From positions 88,541 to 152,540 of the forward strand of contig JAFIGT010000043.1 of assembly GCA_017849585.1 (NCBI GenBank): a stretch of 64,000 bases of DNA, given 5' to 3'. This document shows, in pieces, positions 17,409-25,417 of the stretch (its first letter is position 1; every line of letters begins with the position of its first letter). Made by a program: the position numbers and the translations under genes. This DNA is from Verrucomicrobium sp. Its GTDB lineage: Bacteria > Verrucomicrobiota > Verrucomicrobiia > Methylacidiphilales > UBA1321. Under the pieces are notes generated by a model. It did not search any database, was not told the DNA's origin, and saw only the letters and a program-made list of their open reading frames with translations.

Positions 17409-18229
17409 TCAACAATTCTCAATGGACAATGATGGGATTGCTATGCGTCCTGACTTTCAGCGTGGGTGGTTGTGGATCGAAACACAAGAGTGACGATGGT
17501 CATGAGCACGAAAGTCACGCCGCCGAAGTCAAAAAAAACTCCGATGACCATGAGGATCATGCCGACGAGACCGCCAGCGCCACTTATCAGGAAGGCAAGG
17601 GAATCCGTCTTCCAGAGGAGACGCAAAAATCGCTCGGCTTGGAATTGGTGGAGATCGGAGAACAGGAACTCGCACCCACCTTGTCTTCGACCGCGCAGAT
17701 TTATCGCGCCTCCTCGGAACCCTCTCGCAAACACGGCAAGGAAAGATCCGGGAACGCTTACGCAACTGCCCTGATAGCCAGTGAACTTGCGGACAAATTG
17801 GCATTGGGTAAGAAAGCGACTTTCATAGGTAGAGGTAAAAGCGATTCCCTCCGGGAGGGCACGATATGGAAGATCGATTCGACCCAGATGGCAATGCTCG
17901 GCAAGACGGAAGTCCTTTTGGAGCTGCCTGATCCAGATCACGCTTGGGCCGTCGGTGATTTTGTCGAAGTCCGGTTTCCTCTCGGAAACAATCGCAAGAC
18001 ATTGACCATTCCACGTTCCGCCATGTTGGAAACTTCCACCGGAACCTATGCCTTTGTGCAAAACGGTGGATTCCTGCTGCGCACGGAAATCAAAACTGGA
18101 ATACAAACCGATGACGCCATTGAAATCACCGAGGGCCTTTACGAAGGGGACACCGTGGTGGTGAAACCAGTCGAAGCGCTGTATCTCATCGAACTCCGCG
18201 CCACCAAAGGCGGCGGTCACTGCCATTAA
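17405..18229 (+). CDS. Truncated-type RND periplasmic adaptor lipoprotein (CzcB-like)
   Basis: A 274-residue adaptor with a lipobox (FSVGGCGS) and a long His/Asp/Glu-rich N-terminus (residues about 25-60) that could bind metal. The beta-barrel (ALIASELADKLALGKKATF) and membrane-proximal (EGLYEGDTVVVKPVEAL) domains are present. The alpha-hairpin and lipoyl/barrel-sandwich domains expected after STAQIYR are missing, so it is about 100 residues shorter than CzcB. It ends GGGHCH. The start at 17405 is chosen for the ATGA overlap and the signal peptide. The reading frame is intact, so this looks like a family variant rather than a broken gene. Confidence 0.82.
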   Translation: MINNSQWTMMGLLCVLTFSVGGCGSKHKSDDGHEHESHAAEVKKNSDDHEDHADETASATYQEGKGIRLPEETQKSLGLELVEIGEQELAPTLSSTAQIYRASSEPSRKHGKERSGNAYATALIASELADKLALGKKATFIGRGKSDSLREGTIWKIDSTQMAMLGKTEVLLELPDPDHAWAVGDFVEVRFPLGNNRKTLTIPRSAMLETSTGTYAFVQNGGFLLRTEIKTGIQTDDAIEITEGLYEGDTVVVKPVEALYLIELRATKGGGHCH

Positions 18230-18249
18230 ACCCCGGCACGAAATTGATT

Positions 18250-21200
18250 ATGATTGATAAGATTCTGGAATTCTCAATGCGCCAACGCTCCTTCGTAGTG
18301 CTCGCGGTTCTCGCCTTGCTCGGAACCGGCATCTGGTCCGCGTTTCATCTGCCAATCGACGTGACGCCGGATATCACCAACGTGCAAGTGCAAATCAACA
18401 CGGAGGTTGAAGGGCTGGCTCCGGAGGAAATCGAGAAGCTTGTCACCTACCCGATTGAAATGGAGATGGCGGGAATCCACGGCATGAAGGAATTGCGATC
18501 GCTTTCCAAGGACGGATTATCCCAGGTCACGCTTGTTTTCGAGGACGGTACCGACATTTACCGGGCAAGACAACTGACCAGCGAAAGGCTGATCAATGCC
18601 ACTGATGAGCTGCCGGAAGGGTTGACGCCCAAGCTGGCTCCCATTACGACGGGACTCGGCGAGATTTTCTACTACGTGGTCGATTATAAAAAGGATTTCA
18701 AAAACAAACCGAAAGACCGCAAAGAACAATTGATGGAGTTGAAGCTGATTCACGATTTCATCATCAAACCCAAACTGCGCACAGTGCCGGGCATTGCCGA
18801 GGTCAGCGCTTCCGGAGGCTACGAAAAGCAGATCGTCGTACTACCCCATCCCGGAAAGCTTCTCGCCACAGGTGTGACCTTCTCCGAGTTGGTTGATGTC
18901 ATCAAGGAAAACGTGGACAATGCCGGCGGCGGTTCTGTCCAGATCGGCGGCGAACAAATCACCATTCGCACCGAAGGCCGCGTGCAAACTCCCGCCCAGA
19001 TTGCCCAGCTACCAATCAAGTTCCGCGCTGGCACCACTCCGCTCAAAGTGAGCGACCTGGCCGAGATCGGCATCGGTTCCAATGTACGTACCGGTTCCGC
19101 CACCTATAATGGCGAGGAAGCGGTACTTGGATCGGCCTTGATGCTGTCCGGAGAGAACAGCCGGATCGTGGCTAAACGGGTGGCTGAGCAACTCTGGCAA
19201 ATCGAAAGCCGGTTACCGGAGGGAGTCGAAATCCTCACCGCTTATGATCGGACCATCTTGGTGGATCAAACCATTGCCACCGTCGGAAAAAATCTTTTTG
19301 AAGGCGCTATTTTTGTCGTGGCGGTTCTTCTGTTCCTGCTGGGAAACTGGCGGGCCGCGCTGATTGTTTCCGCAGCGATTCCCCTCTCCTTCCTTTTCGC
19401 CATCACTGGCATGGTCCAGTCGCGCCTGTCAGGCAACCTGATGAGTCTGGGAGCAGTCGACTTTGGTCTGATCATCGATGGCGCAGTCGTCATGGTGGAA
19501 AACATCGTGCGCCGTCTGGGACTGGCACAACATCATCACGGGCGACCTCTCACCGTGGAAGAGCGCAGTCACGTCGTACTCCATGCGGCCAAGGAAGTGG
19601 GAACGCCGACCTTCTTTGGCGTTCTGATCATCACCATTGTATATCTGCCCATCCTGTCCCTGACTGGAGTCGAAGGCAAAATGTTCACGCCCATGGCATG
19701 GACCGTTATCTTCGCTCTCATTGGCGCCTTGATACTTTCGTTAACCCTGATGCCGGTGCTGTGCTCGTATTTTCTAACCAGCTCGATCAGCGAAAAAGAT
19801 AATACGGCCATCCTGTGGCTGAAATCCCTCTACTCTCCCGTCCTCGATCGAGCCCTGCGCGCGCGCTGGCTGGCCGTAAGCGGAGCCGTGATCTTGTTCG
19901 CATTGTCATTGCTGCTCTTTTCGCGACTTGGCGCAGAGTTCGCTCCCCAGTTGGATGAGGGATCGTTCGCCACGCATATGATCCGAACGACGAGCGTGGG
20001 GCTCGACGCTTCGATCGCCATGCAGGAAAAGGCCGAGAAGATGCTACAGGAAAAATTTCCCGAAGTGACCTATACGTTCAGCCGCATCGGCACGGCTGAA
20101 ATTGCCACCGACCCGATGGGCGTCAATGTCTCTGATACTTATATTTTCTATAAGCCAGAGAAAGAATGGACGAGTGCGAAAAGCAAAGATGAACTCGCCA
20201 ACAAGATGAGCCGGGAATTGGGACTCCAGATTCCGGGACAAGCCTACCTGTTTTCACAACCTATCGAAATGCGCTTCAATGAAATCCTGGAAGGCACGCG
20301 CGCCGACATTGCTGTGAAAGTCTTCGGTGACGATTTCACCGAAATCGAACGTATTGCGGGCGAGGTTCGCGAGGTTCTGGAAAGAGTTCCTGGAGCCGCC
20401 GATGTGGAATTCGATGCTTTGGGCAAGGCGCCCACACTGGAAATCAAGCTCAACCGGGAAGCCATGACCCGCTATAATATTCATGCCGCGGAGATCAATG
20501 AAACTGTCAAGGCCGCTTTGGCCGGTAGCGAGGCAGGTCGCCTCATCGACGGTAATCGCCGCTACCCCATTGTCGTTCGCTTGCCAGAGGATCTCCGCAA
20601 GCGCATCGGCGAAATGAAGCAACTCCCTGTTCGCACCTCCGATGGCGGACTGCTCACTCTCGGGCAAGTAGCCGACTTCGAAGTGAGCGAAAAAGTAAAC
20701 ACCATCGCCCGCGAGTATGGGCAGCGTCGCGCCGCCATCATGGTGAACCTACGGGGTCGCGATGTGGAGAGCTACGTGCTGGAAGCGCAAAAAAAAGTCA
20801 ACGAACAAGTCAAATTACCACAGGGCTACACAATCGAATTTGGCGGTCAGTTCAAAAACCTGCAAGAAGCTCGCGCGCGATTGACGGTGATCGTCCCTGT
20901 TGCGCTACTCGTGATTTTCATCCTGATCTTCATGGCTTTTGGCAGCCTCCGTCAGGCGGCACTCATCTATACAGGCATCCCACTGGCCGTTACCGGTGGT
21001 ATCTATGCCCTATGGCTGCGCGGCATGCCGTTCAGTATCAGCGCGGGAATCGGATTCATTGCCCTTTCCGGTGTCGCAGTCCTGAACGGCGTGATGCTGG
21101 TCACCTACTTCAACCAACTGCGCGAATCCGGCAAGAACCTTCCGGAAGCCGTCCGGGAAGGGTCTCTCACCCGGCTGCGCCCCGTCATCATGACGGCACT

Positions 21201-21387
21201 CGTGGCAAGCCTGGGCTTTCTTCCCATGGCATTCGGTTCCGGTGCCGGAGCGGAGGTGCAACGCCCCTTGGCCACAGTAGTCATCGGCGGGATTCTCAGT
21301 TCCACTTTTTTAACCCTTGTGATCCTCCCCGTTCTGTATGAATGGATGGAGAGTCGCGTCATCCACAACCAAACAACGAAAGCGTAA
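18250..21387 (+). CDS. Heavy-metal RND efflux pump (CzcA/CusA family)
   Basis: A 1045-residue inner-membrane RND transporter of the HME class. It has 12 predicted membrane segments and two large periplasmic loops (NVQVQINTEVEGLAPEEIE; FGGQFKNLQEARAR). In the proton-relay helix the motif LGAVDFGLIIDGAVVMVEN carries the Asp residues of CzcA. It expels divalent or monovalent metal ions by proton antiport. Which metal cannot be read from the sequence. The ATG at 18250 is preferred to a TTG two codons earlier. Confidence 0.95.
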   Translation: MIDKILEFSMRQRSFVVLAVLALLGTGIWSAFHLPIDVTPDITNVQVQINTEVEGLAPEEIEKLVTYPIEMEMAGIHGMKELRSLSKDGLSQVTLVFEDGTDIYRARQLTSERLINATDELPEGLTPKLAPITTGLGEIFYYVVDYKKDFKNKPKDRKEQLMELKLIHDFIIKPKLRTVPGIAEVSASGGYEKQIVVLPHPGKLLATGVTFSELVDVIKENVDNAGGGSVQIGGEQITIRTEGRVQTPAQIAQLPIKFRAGTTPLKVSDLAEIGIGSNVRTGSATYNGEEAVLGSALMLSGENSRIVAKRVAEQLWQIESRLPEGVEILTAYDRTILVDQTIATVGKNLFEGAIFVVAVLLFLLGNWRAALIVSAAIPLSFLFAITGMVQSRLSGNLMSLGAVDFGLIIDGAVVMVENIVRRLGLAQHHHGRPLTVEERSHVVLHAAKEVGTPTFFGVLIITIVYLPILSLTGVEGKMFTPMAWTVIFALIGALILSLTLMPVLCSYFLTSSISEKDNTAILWLKSLYSPVLDRALRARWLAVSGAVILFALSLLLFSRLGAEFAPQLDEGSFATHMIRTTSVGLDASIAMQEKAEKMLQEKFPEVTYTFSRIGTAEIATDPMGVNVSDTYIFYKPEKEWTSAKSKDELANKMSRELGLQIPGQAYLFSQPIEMRFNEILEGTRADIAVKVFGDDFTEIERIAGEVREVLERVPGAADVEFDALGKAPTLEIKLNREAMTRYNIHAAEINETVKAALAGSEAGRLIDGNRRYPIVVRLPEDLRKRIGEMKQLPVRTSDGGLLTLGQVADFEVSEKVNTIAREYGQRRAAIMVNLRGRDVESYVLEAQKKVNEQVKLPQGYTIEFGGQFKNLQEARARLTVIVPVALLVIFILIFMAFGSLRQAALIYTGIPLAVTGGIYALWLRGMPFSISAGIGFIALSGVAVLNGVMLVTYFNQLRESGKNLPEAVREGSLTRLRPVIMTALVASLGFLPMAFGSGAGAEVQRPLATVVIGGILSSTFLTLVILPVLYEWMESRVIHNQTTKA

Positions 21388-21391
21388 AATC

Positions 21392-21859
21392 ATGAGCCGT
21401 CTCCTCACCCTTCTTGCCGCCTCCGTATTTCTTGGCACTGTCGCCCTGGCCGCCGAAAGCGGTCACTCCCACCAGGCTCTTGCCGGACCCAAAGGGGGTA
21501 AAATCGTGGAGAGCCTTCCCCTGCATGCCGAATTTTTAGTGCAGGCAGACAAAAAGGTCAGCGTCACTTTTTACGATGACACCATGAAACCGATCACCCC
21601 CTCCACCCAGCAAGTCAAAGTGATCGCCGAGGCGAAGACAGGAAAGACCGTATTGGAATTCGAAAAAACAGGAGCCGCATTCCTTTCCAAAACCACTTTA
21701 CCTGACGGGGATGGTTATCGCCTTGTTCTCCAGATCAAAAACGACCCCGCAGCGAAACCGCAGAATTTTCGCATCGATTACCACTCAGCGCTCTGCAAGG
21801 GGTGTCAACGAGCTGAATATGCTTGCACCTGCGAACACGCAGGCAATTCTCCGCGTTAA
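21392..21859 (+). CDS. Periplasmic Cys/His metal-locus protein
   Basis: A 155-residue protein with a signal peptide (LLTLLAASVFLGTVALAA), a small beta domain (PLHAEFLVQADKKVSVTFYD) and a Cys-rich tail (CKGCQRAEYACTCEH). The C-x2-C and C-x-C-x-H pattern is a plausible metal site. It starts 4 bp after the RND pump stop and is therefore the last gene of the operon. A role in periplasmic metal handing-over is inferred. The following 140 bp is AT-rich and holds a weak T-rich hairpin (21915-21940). Confidence 0.7.
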   Translation: MSRLLTLLAASVFLGTVALAAESGHSHQALAGPKGGKIVESLPLHAEFLVQADKKVSVTFYDDTMKPITPSTQQVKVIAEAKTGKTVLEFEKTGAAFLSKTTLPDGDGYRLVLQIKNDPAAKPQNFRIDYHSALCKGCQRAEYACTCEHAGNSPR

Positions 21860-21999
21860 TTTAACTCATATCGACTCAATAGTCGTCACAAGCCTAATTT
21901 CACGCATCCACAAGTTACATAAATGTAATTTTATGCTTTTTTAGTCATTTTTTGACAAAAATGTTGTTTTTACATGTGCCCTTATTTAATATCGATTAA

Positions 22000-22233
22000 A
22001 TGAAAAGCGCGGCTCCGAAATTGCCTTCCAAGAGTAAAAAGACCGTAGGAACTCAAGATGTACTCGTGGATCTAAAACCCCAGGAAAAAAAAGCGCTCGC
22101 CCTCAAGGCACGTCTTCATGAGGTCACTCCTTCCGATTTTGTGCGGTTGGCGCTGAATCAATACTTCATGACCAGTGTGATTGATGCGAAACTCGATTCC
22201 AAGCGACGTCGAGTGAGTTCACTCGTGGAATAA
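22000..22233 (+). CDS. Small ribbon-helix-helix-like protein
   Basis: A 77-residue basic protein. Residues 20-60 (VLVDLKPQEKKALALKARL, TPSDFVRLALNQYF) fit a strand-helix-helix DNA-binding fold of the MetJ/Arc type. A TTGACA (21952-21957) lies upstream, but no matching -10 is clear. No toxin gene follows, so a stand-alone regulator is more likely than an antitoxin. The rest of the gap to 22381 has only the leader hairpins. Confidence 0.5.
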   Translation: MKSAAPKLPSKSKKTVGTQDVLVDLKPQEKKALALKARLHEVTPSDFVRLALNQYFMTSVIDAKLDSKRRRVSSLVE

Positions 22234-22323
22234 CTCGATTAGCCTCAACCCGTGACTGACACCCTATGAATACGCTGCCAGCCACTGCCTTTCCCCCTAT
22301 TTCCCAGGTGGGTGCATTAAATC

Positions 22324-22361
22324 GGGACCCTGCTGTCCCCTCCGCCTTGAGATAAGGCGGA
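22324..22361 (+). other. Two stem-loops in the leader of the NtrC-like gene
   Basis: GGGAC/GTCCC (22324-22339) and TCCGCCTT/AAGGCGGA (22341-22361) form adjacent hairpins 20 bp before the ATG at 22381. The start has no Shine-Dalgarno sequence (preceding bases TAGCCACC). The structure could control translation. It does not match a riboswitch consensus known to me. Confidence 0.4.
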
Positions 22362-22380
22362 GTGACTTTGTATAGCCACC

Positions 22381-23736
22381 ATGAAGCGTATTCTTGTTGT
22401 CGATAGCGATATTGGATCCCGGGAATCCATTCGCTCGACTTTCTGGGGAATTTACGAACTGCAAACGGCAGAGACCTCGCAGGAAGCCCTGCACTGGCTC
22501 GGGGCGCAACATTTTGACCTGCTCATTTTTGACGCCCTGATGCTGCGGCAGGTAGCCAAAAATTTCATTGAGGAAGCGCGCAAGATTGCACCTGAAATCC
22601 CCTTGATTGCCGTCAGCGCTTTTTACCACGAACAGAGACCGGATGAATCCGGACAGCTTCCGAGCATGGGCTTTATTTGCAAACCTTTCGATGTTTTCGA
22701 GTTAAGGAATCTTGTCGCCCGCACCTTGGAGACCGCCAATCTCAAGCGCCATCGCACGACCTTTAAAAGCGAGTTAACCCAGAAATTCCCGGTCAATGTC
22801 ATCGGAGAATCGGGTGGCATTCAGCGCGCCGTGGAAATCGCCCAACAAGCCTCTCAAACCTCTCATCCCGTGGTGCTCTTGGGAGAAGCTGGAACCGGTC
22901 GAGAATTTCTCGCGCGGCAGATTCACTCATGGAGTCGACGGGGTAATGAGCCCTTTGTCAAAGTTGAAAATGCCAGCTCGGATGTCGAAAGCGTGGATTC
23001 AGCGATTTTTGGCGAGGTAATAAACCTGACCGGGGTGGAAATCAAATCCGGCGCCATCGATGTGGCCGGTAGTGGCGCTATTTTCCTGAATGAAGCCCCC
23101 CGTTTTCCGACCGACACTCGCACGCGCTTGAAGGCGGCACTGAAGAGCAAGGTCTTCCACCGCCTCGGGAGCCCCTCCAAAGGAATTCCCTACATCACCC
23201 GTTTTTTCATCTCTTGCGACTTCTCCAAGGAACCAGAACCGATTGCGCGCGAATTTCTGGCAGAAATGGAAAACACCGGTCCCATCCATATGATTTCCCT
23301 GCCTCCTCTGCGGGAACGCCGTCAGGACATTCCCATGTTGATCGCCCATTACCTGACCCAGAACAGCTCCGGCTCCTCGGCACGTATGAGCGGGGTGGAA
23401 CCTGAAGCCTTGCAGCGGCTTCAATCCTATTCCTGGCCAGGAAATGTACAGGAACTACGCATTGTCCTAGAGCGCATTTTGGTGCTCCATGGAGAGGAGG
23501 AAGTCCTGCGGCTAGGCTATCTGCCGCGAGAAATTGGAGGCAATCCCCTACCCTACCTCGATCCGGAAGTCATTTCCTTCACCGAAGCGACCGAGCAATT
23601 GCACCGGCAGATGATCACTAGTGCGCTCAAGAAATCCAATGGCCGGATCAAGACCGCAGCCGACTTGCTCAATCTGACCCCGCGCATTCTGCAGCACCGC
23701 ATCGATAAGTTGAATATCGAAGCGGACAATCTGTAG
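22381..23736 (+). CDS. NtrC-family response regulator with degenerate AAA+ domain
   Basis: A 451-residue protein with a receiver domain (residues 1-120, probable phospho-Asp in LLIFDAL), an AAA+ domain (about 140-375) and a Fis-type helix-turn-helix (about 395-450, GRIKTAADLLNLTPRILQHR). In the AAA+ domain the Walker A reads GEAGTGREFL, with Arg in place of Lys. Walker B is AIFLNEAPR, lacking the Asp. The GAFTGA loop that contacts sigma-54 is absent (INLTGVEIKSG). It should therefore not activate sigma-54 RNA polymerase by ATP hydrolysis. It may be a DNA-binding scaffold or repressor. It converges on the methyltransferase-kinase operon. Confidence 0.85.
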   Translation: MKRILVVDSDIGSRESIRSTFWGIYELQTAETSQEALHWLGAQHFDLLIFDALMLRQVAKNFIEEARKIAPEIPLIAVSAFYHEQRPDESGQLPSMGFICKPFDVFELRNLVARTLETANLKRHRTTFKSELTQKFPVNVIGESGGIQRAVEIAQQASQTSHPVVLLGEAGTGREFLARQIHSWSRRGNEPFVKVENASSDVESVDSAIFGEVINLTGVEIKSGAIDVAGSGAIFLNEAPRFPTDTRTRLKAALKSKVFHRLGSPSKGIPYITRFFISCDFSKEPEPIAREFLAEMENTGPIHMISLPPLRERRQDIPMLIAHYLTQNSSGSSARMSGVEPEALQRLQSYSWPGNVQELRIVLERILVLHGEEEVLRLGYLPREIGGNPLPYLDPEVISFTEATEQLHRQMITSALKKSNGRIKTAADLLNLTPRILQHRIDKLNIEADNL

Positions 23737-23746
23737 AAATTTCGCG

Positions 23747-24115
23747 CTATTTTTCCGACTCCTCGATGGGCGCTTCGCTCTGGTAGCTGCGGCGCAACTT
23801 GATCTCGCGGACGATGAGAGGCATCGTCGTTCTTTTGGCTTCGACAAGATCGCGAATTCCCAGGATGCATTGATCCAATGTCTGCTCCTCCGTGCGGCCC
23901 CACGCCTTAGCCAAAGATGTGAGCGCCTCAGCCGCTTCGCGCGTCACCAGCTTGGGCTGCGTAAATCCATTAGGATCAATCAACCACTGAATGAACTCCC
24001 GCAAAACACTGGAGATCGTGGCATTTTGTCCGCGACCCTTGGCATATTCCTCAAGAGCCTGACGCACATCCTGCGTCAAGCGCACTCTCAATTGCTCCCG
24101 TTTAGGTTGCCTCAT
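23747..24115 (-). CDS. Ribbon-helix-helix domain protein at the end of the signalling operon
   Basis: A 122-residue protein. The N-terminal 50 residues (QLRVRLTQDVRQALEEYAKG then ISSVLREFIQWLI) fit a ribbon-helix-helix DNA-binding fold. The C-terminal half is helical with no known family. It follows the receiver-pseudokinase by 43 bp on the same strand, so it may be the DNA-binding output of that pathway. This is inference. Its stop is 10 bp from the stop of the convergent NtrC-like gene. Confidence 0.6.
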   Translation of the reverse strand: MRQPKREQLRVRLTQDVRQALEEYAKGRGQNATISSVLREFIQWLIDPNGFTQPKLVTREAAEALTSLAKAWGRTEEQTLDQCILGIRDLVEAKRTTMPLIVREIKLRRSYQSEAPIEESEK

Positions 24116-24158
24116 ACGTTTCTTTTCCTTGAGGAGATTAGCCGTCGGCGGGCATGGC

Positions 24159-25415
24159 TCATGATTCCATCAACATTTTTTCCCAGACTTTCTCCATGTC
24201 AAAGACTCGCTCCAAGAACATCTGCTCTTCACGGGCATTGGGCAGATTGGCCAGGGACGGCAGGAAGATATGGAAGCTGGCCTTGTCCGAACCATTCTGC
24301 GCCATCGTCATCGAACCAGAATGATGATAGACGATGAAGAAACAGGTCAACAGATTCAGCCCATATTGTGCCGGCTCGCTCTTTTTCACGAAGAACGGAT
24401 CGAAGAGGCAGTTCAAGGTCTTCACGGACAACCCGGCTCCGTAGTCGTTCATTTCAATTTTCACCCCGGCTCGCCCCGTTTCATCCGTGGCGGGCGAGGT
24501 GGTGATTGAGAGTTTACCTCCCTGAGGCAGGTTGGCCGCTTCATCGGCCAGCAACAATTGCAGTCCGTTTTGAATCAACAGACGATTACCGGTGATGCTG
24601 ACATTTTCTCCAAGGTTGAGCGAAAGCGCGATTTGCTTTTTGGCGAAGGCCTCCTTTTGGCAATCGCAGGAGATCTGCACCACTTCATTCAGCGAGAACT
24701 CATCCGTCAGCGGCACGCGGGAGGATTCGGGGATATTGTGGATGTCCTGCAAAAGCGACACAATCTTCCCCATTTGCGTCTGGGCCGTGGAATAAAAATT
24801 CTTCCAATAATCCGGATCGCGCAGGTTATTGATATCCAGATTCTCCCGCTGTAGTTGCAACGGGGCGAGATCAAGGAAGGTCTTCACGGCCGTCAGCGAA
24901 TTGCGCAGGTGCTGATTCAAGCCCGCTGCAAAAATCCCCAAACTCAGCAGGCGGTCCGTCATCATCAACCGCTGCAAGGCCGCCAATTTCTCCCGCATCA
25001 ACAAATCGCGTTCGCGCTGCACCAGATAGAACTCCATGCCGCGCTTCAGTGTCATTTCCAGAGTGGGCGGATCCCACGGCTTGTTTACGTATTTGTAAAT
25101 CGCGCCGCTGTTCACTGCGGCGATGGCGGCATTGATATCCGAATAGGCAGTGGCGAGAATCCGCAACACCCGTGGCCGGGCCGCGCGCACGCGCTCCAAT
25201 AATTCCACGCCGCTGCTGGCCGGCATCCGCTGATCGGTCATCACGATGGCAAAATGATCGGGATTCTTGGAGAAAATCTGCCAGGCCTCTTCGCCACTAG
25301 TGGCAATTTCGACATCAAAGATGTCGGAAAAATATTCCTTAAAATTGGATGCCGTCTGACTTTCGTCATCCACATACAGCACGGCAAAGTTTTTGTAATC
25401 GTACGTTTGGTTCAT
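24159..25415 (-). CDS. Response regulator with degenerate histidine-kinase output domain (PhcR/PhcQ-like)
   Basis: A 418-residue protein. The receiver domain (residues 8-125) has acidic pocket YVDDES, phospho-Asp in IVMTDQRMP and Lys in VNKPWD. A linker helix leads to a kinase-like region. Its H-box reads AAGLNQHLRNSLTAV where the second kinase domain of the neighbouring protein has SAGLMHEINNPLNFA, so the phospho-acceptor position is Gln. The N-box Asn is replaced (LLLADEAANLP), while a DYGAGL ATP-lid motif remains. It is likely a pseudokinase output. Ralstonia PhcR is likewise a receiver joined to a kinase-like output. It follows the hybrid kinase by 2 bp. Confidence 0.85.
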   Translation of the reverse strand: MNQTYDYKNFAVLYVDDESQTASNFKEYFSDIFDVEIATSGEEAWQIFSKNPDHFAIVMTDQRMPASSGVELLERVRAARPRVLRILATAYSDINAAIAAVNSGAIYKYVNKPWDPPTLEMTLKRGMEFYLVQRERDLLMREKLAALQRLMMTDRLLSLGIFAAGLNQHLRNSLTAVKTFLDLAPLQLQRENLDINNLRDPDYWKNFYSTAQTQMGKIVSLLQDIHNIPESSRVPLTDEFSLNEVVQISCDCQKEAFAKKQIALSLNLGENVSITGNRLLIQNGLQLLLADEAANLPQGGKLSITTSPATDETGRAGVKIEMNDYGAGLSVKTLNCLFDPFFVKKSEPAQYGLNLLTCFFIVYHHSGSMTMAQNGSDKASFHIFLPSLANLPNAREEQMFLERVFDMEKVWEKMLMES

Positions 25416-25417
25416 AT

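Noticed and set aside
22260..22380. Possible c-di-GMP or other riboswitch before the NtrC-like gene
   Set aside because: Hairpins are present, but none of the conserved GEMM or other aptamer segments known to me can be aligned.
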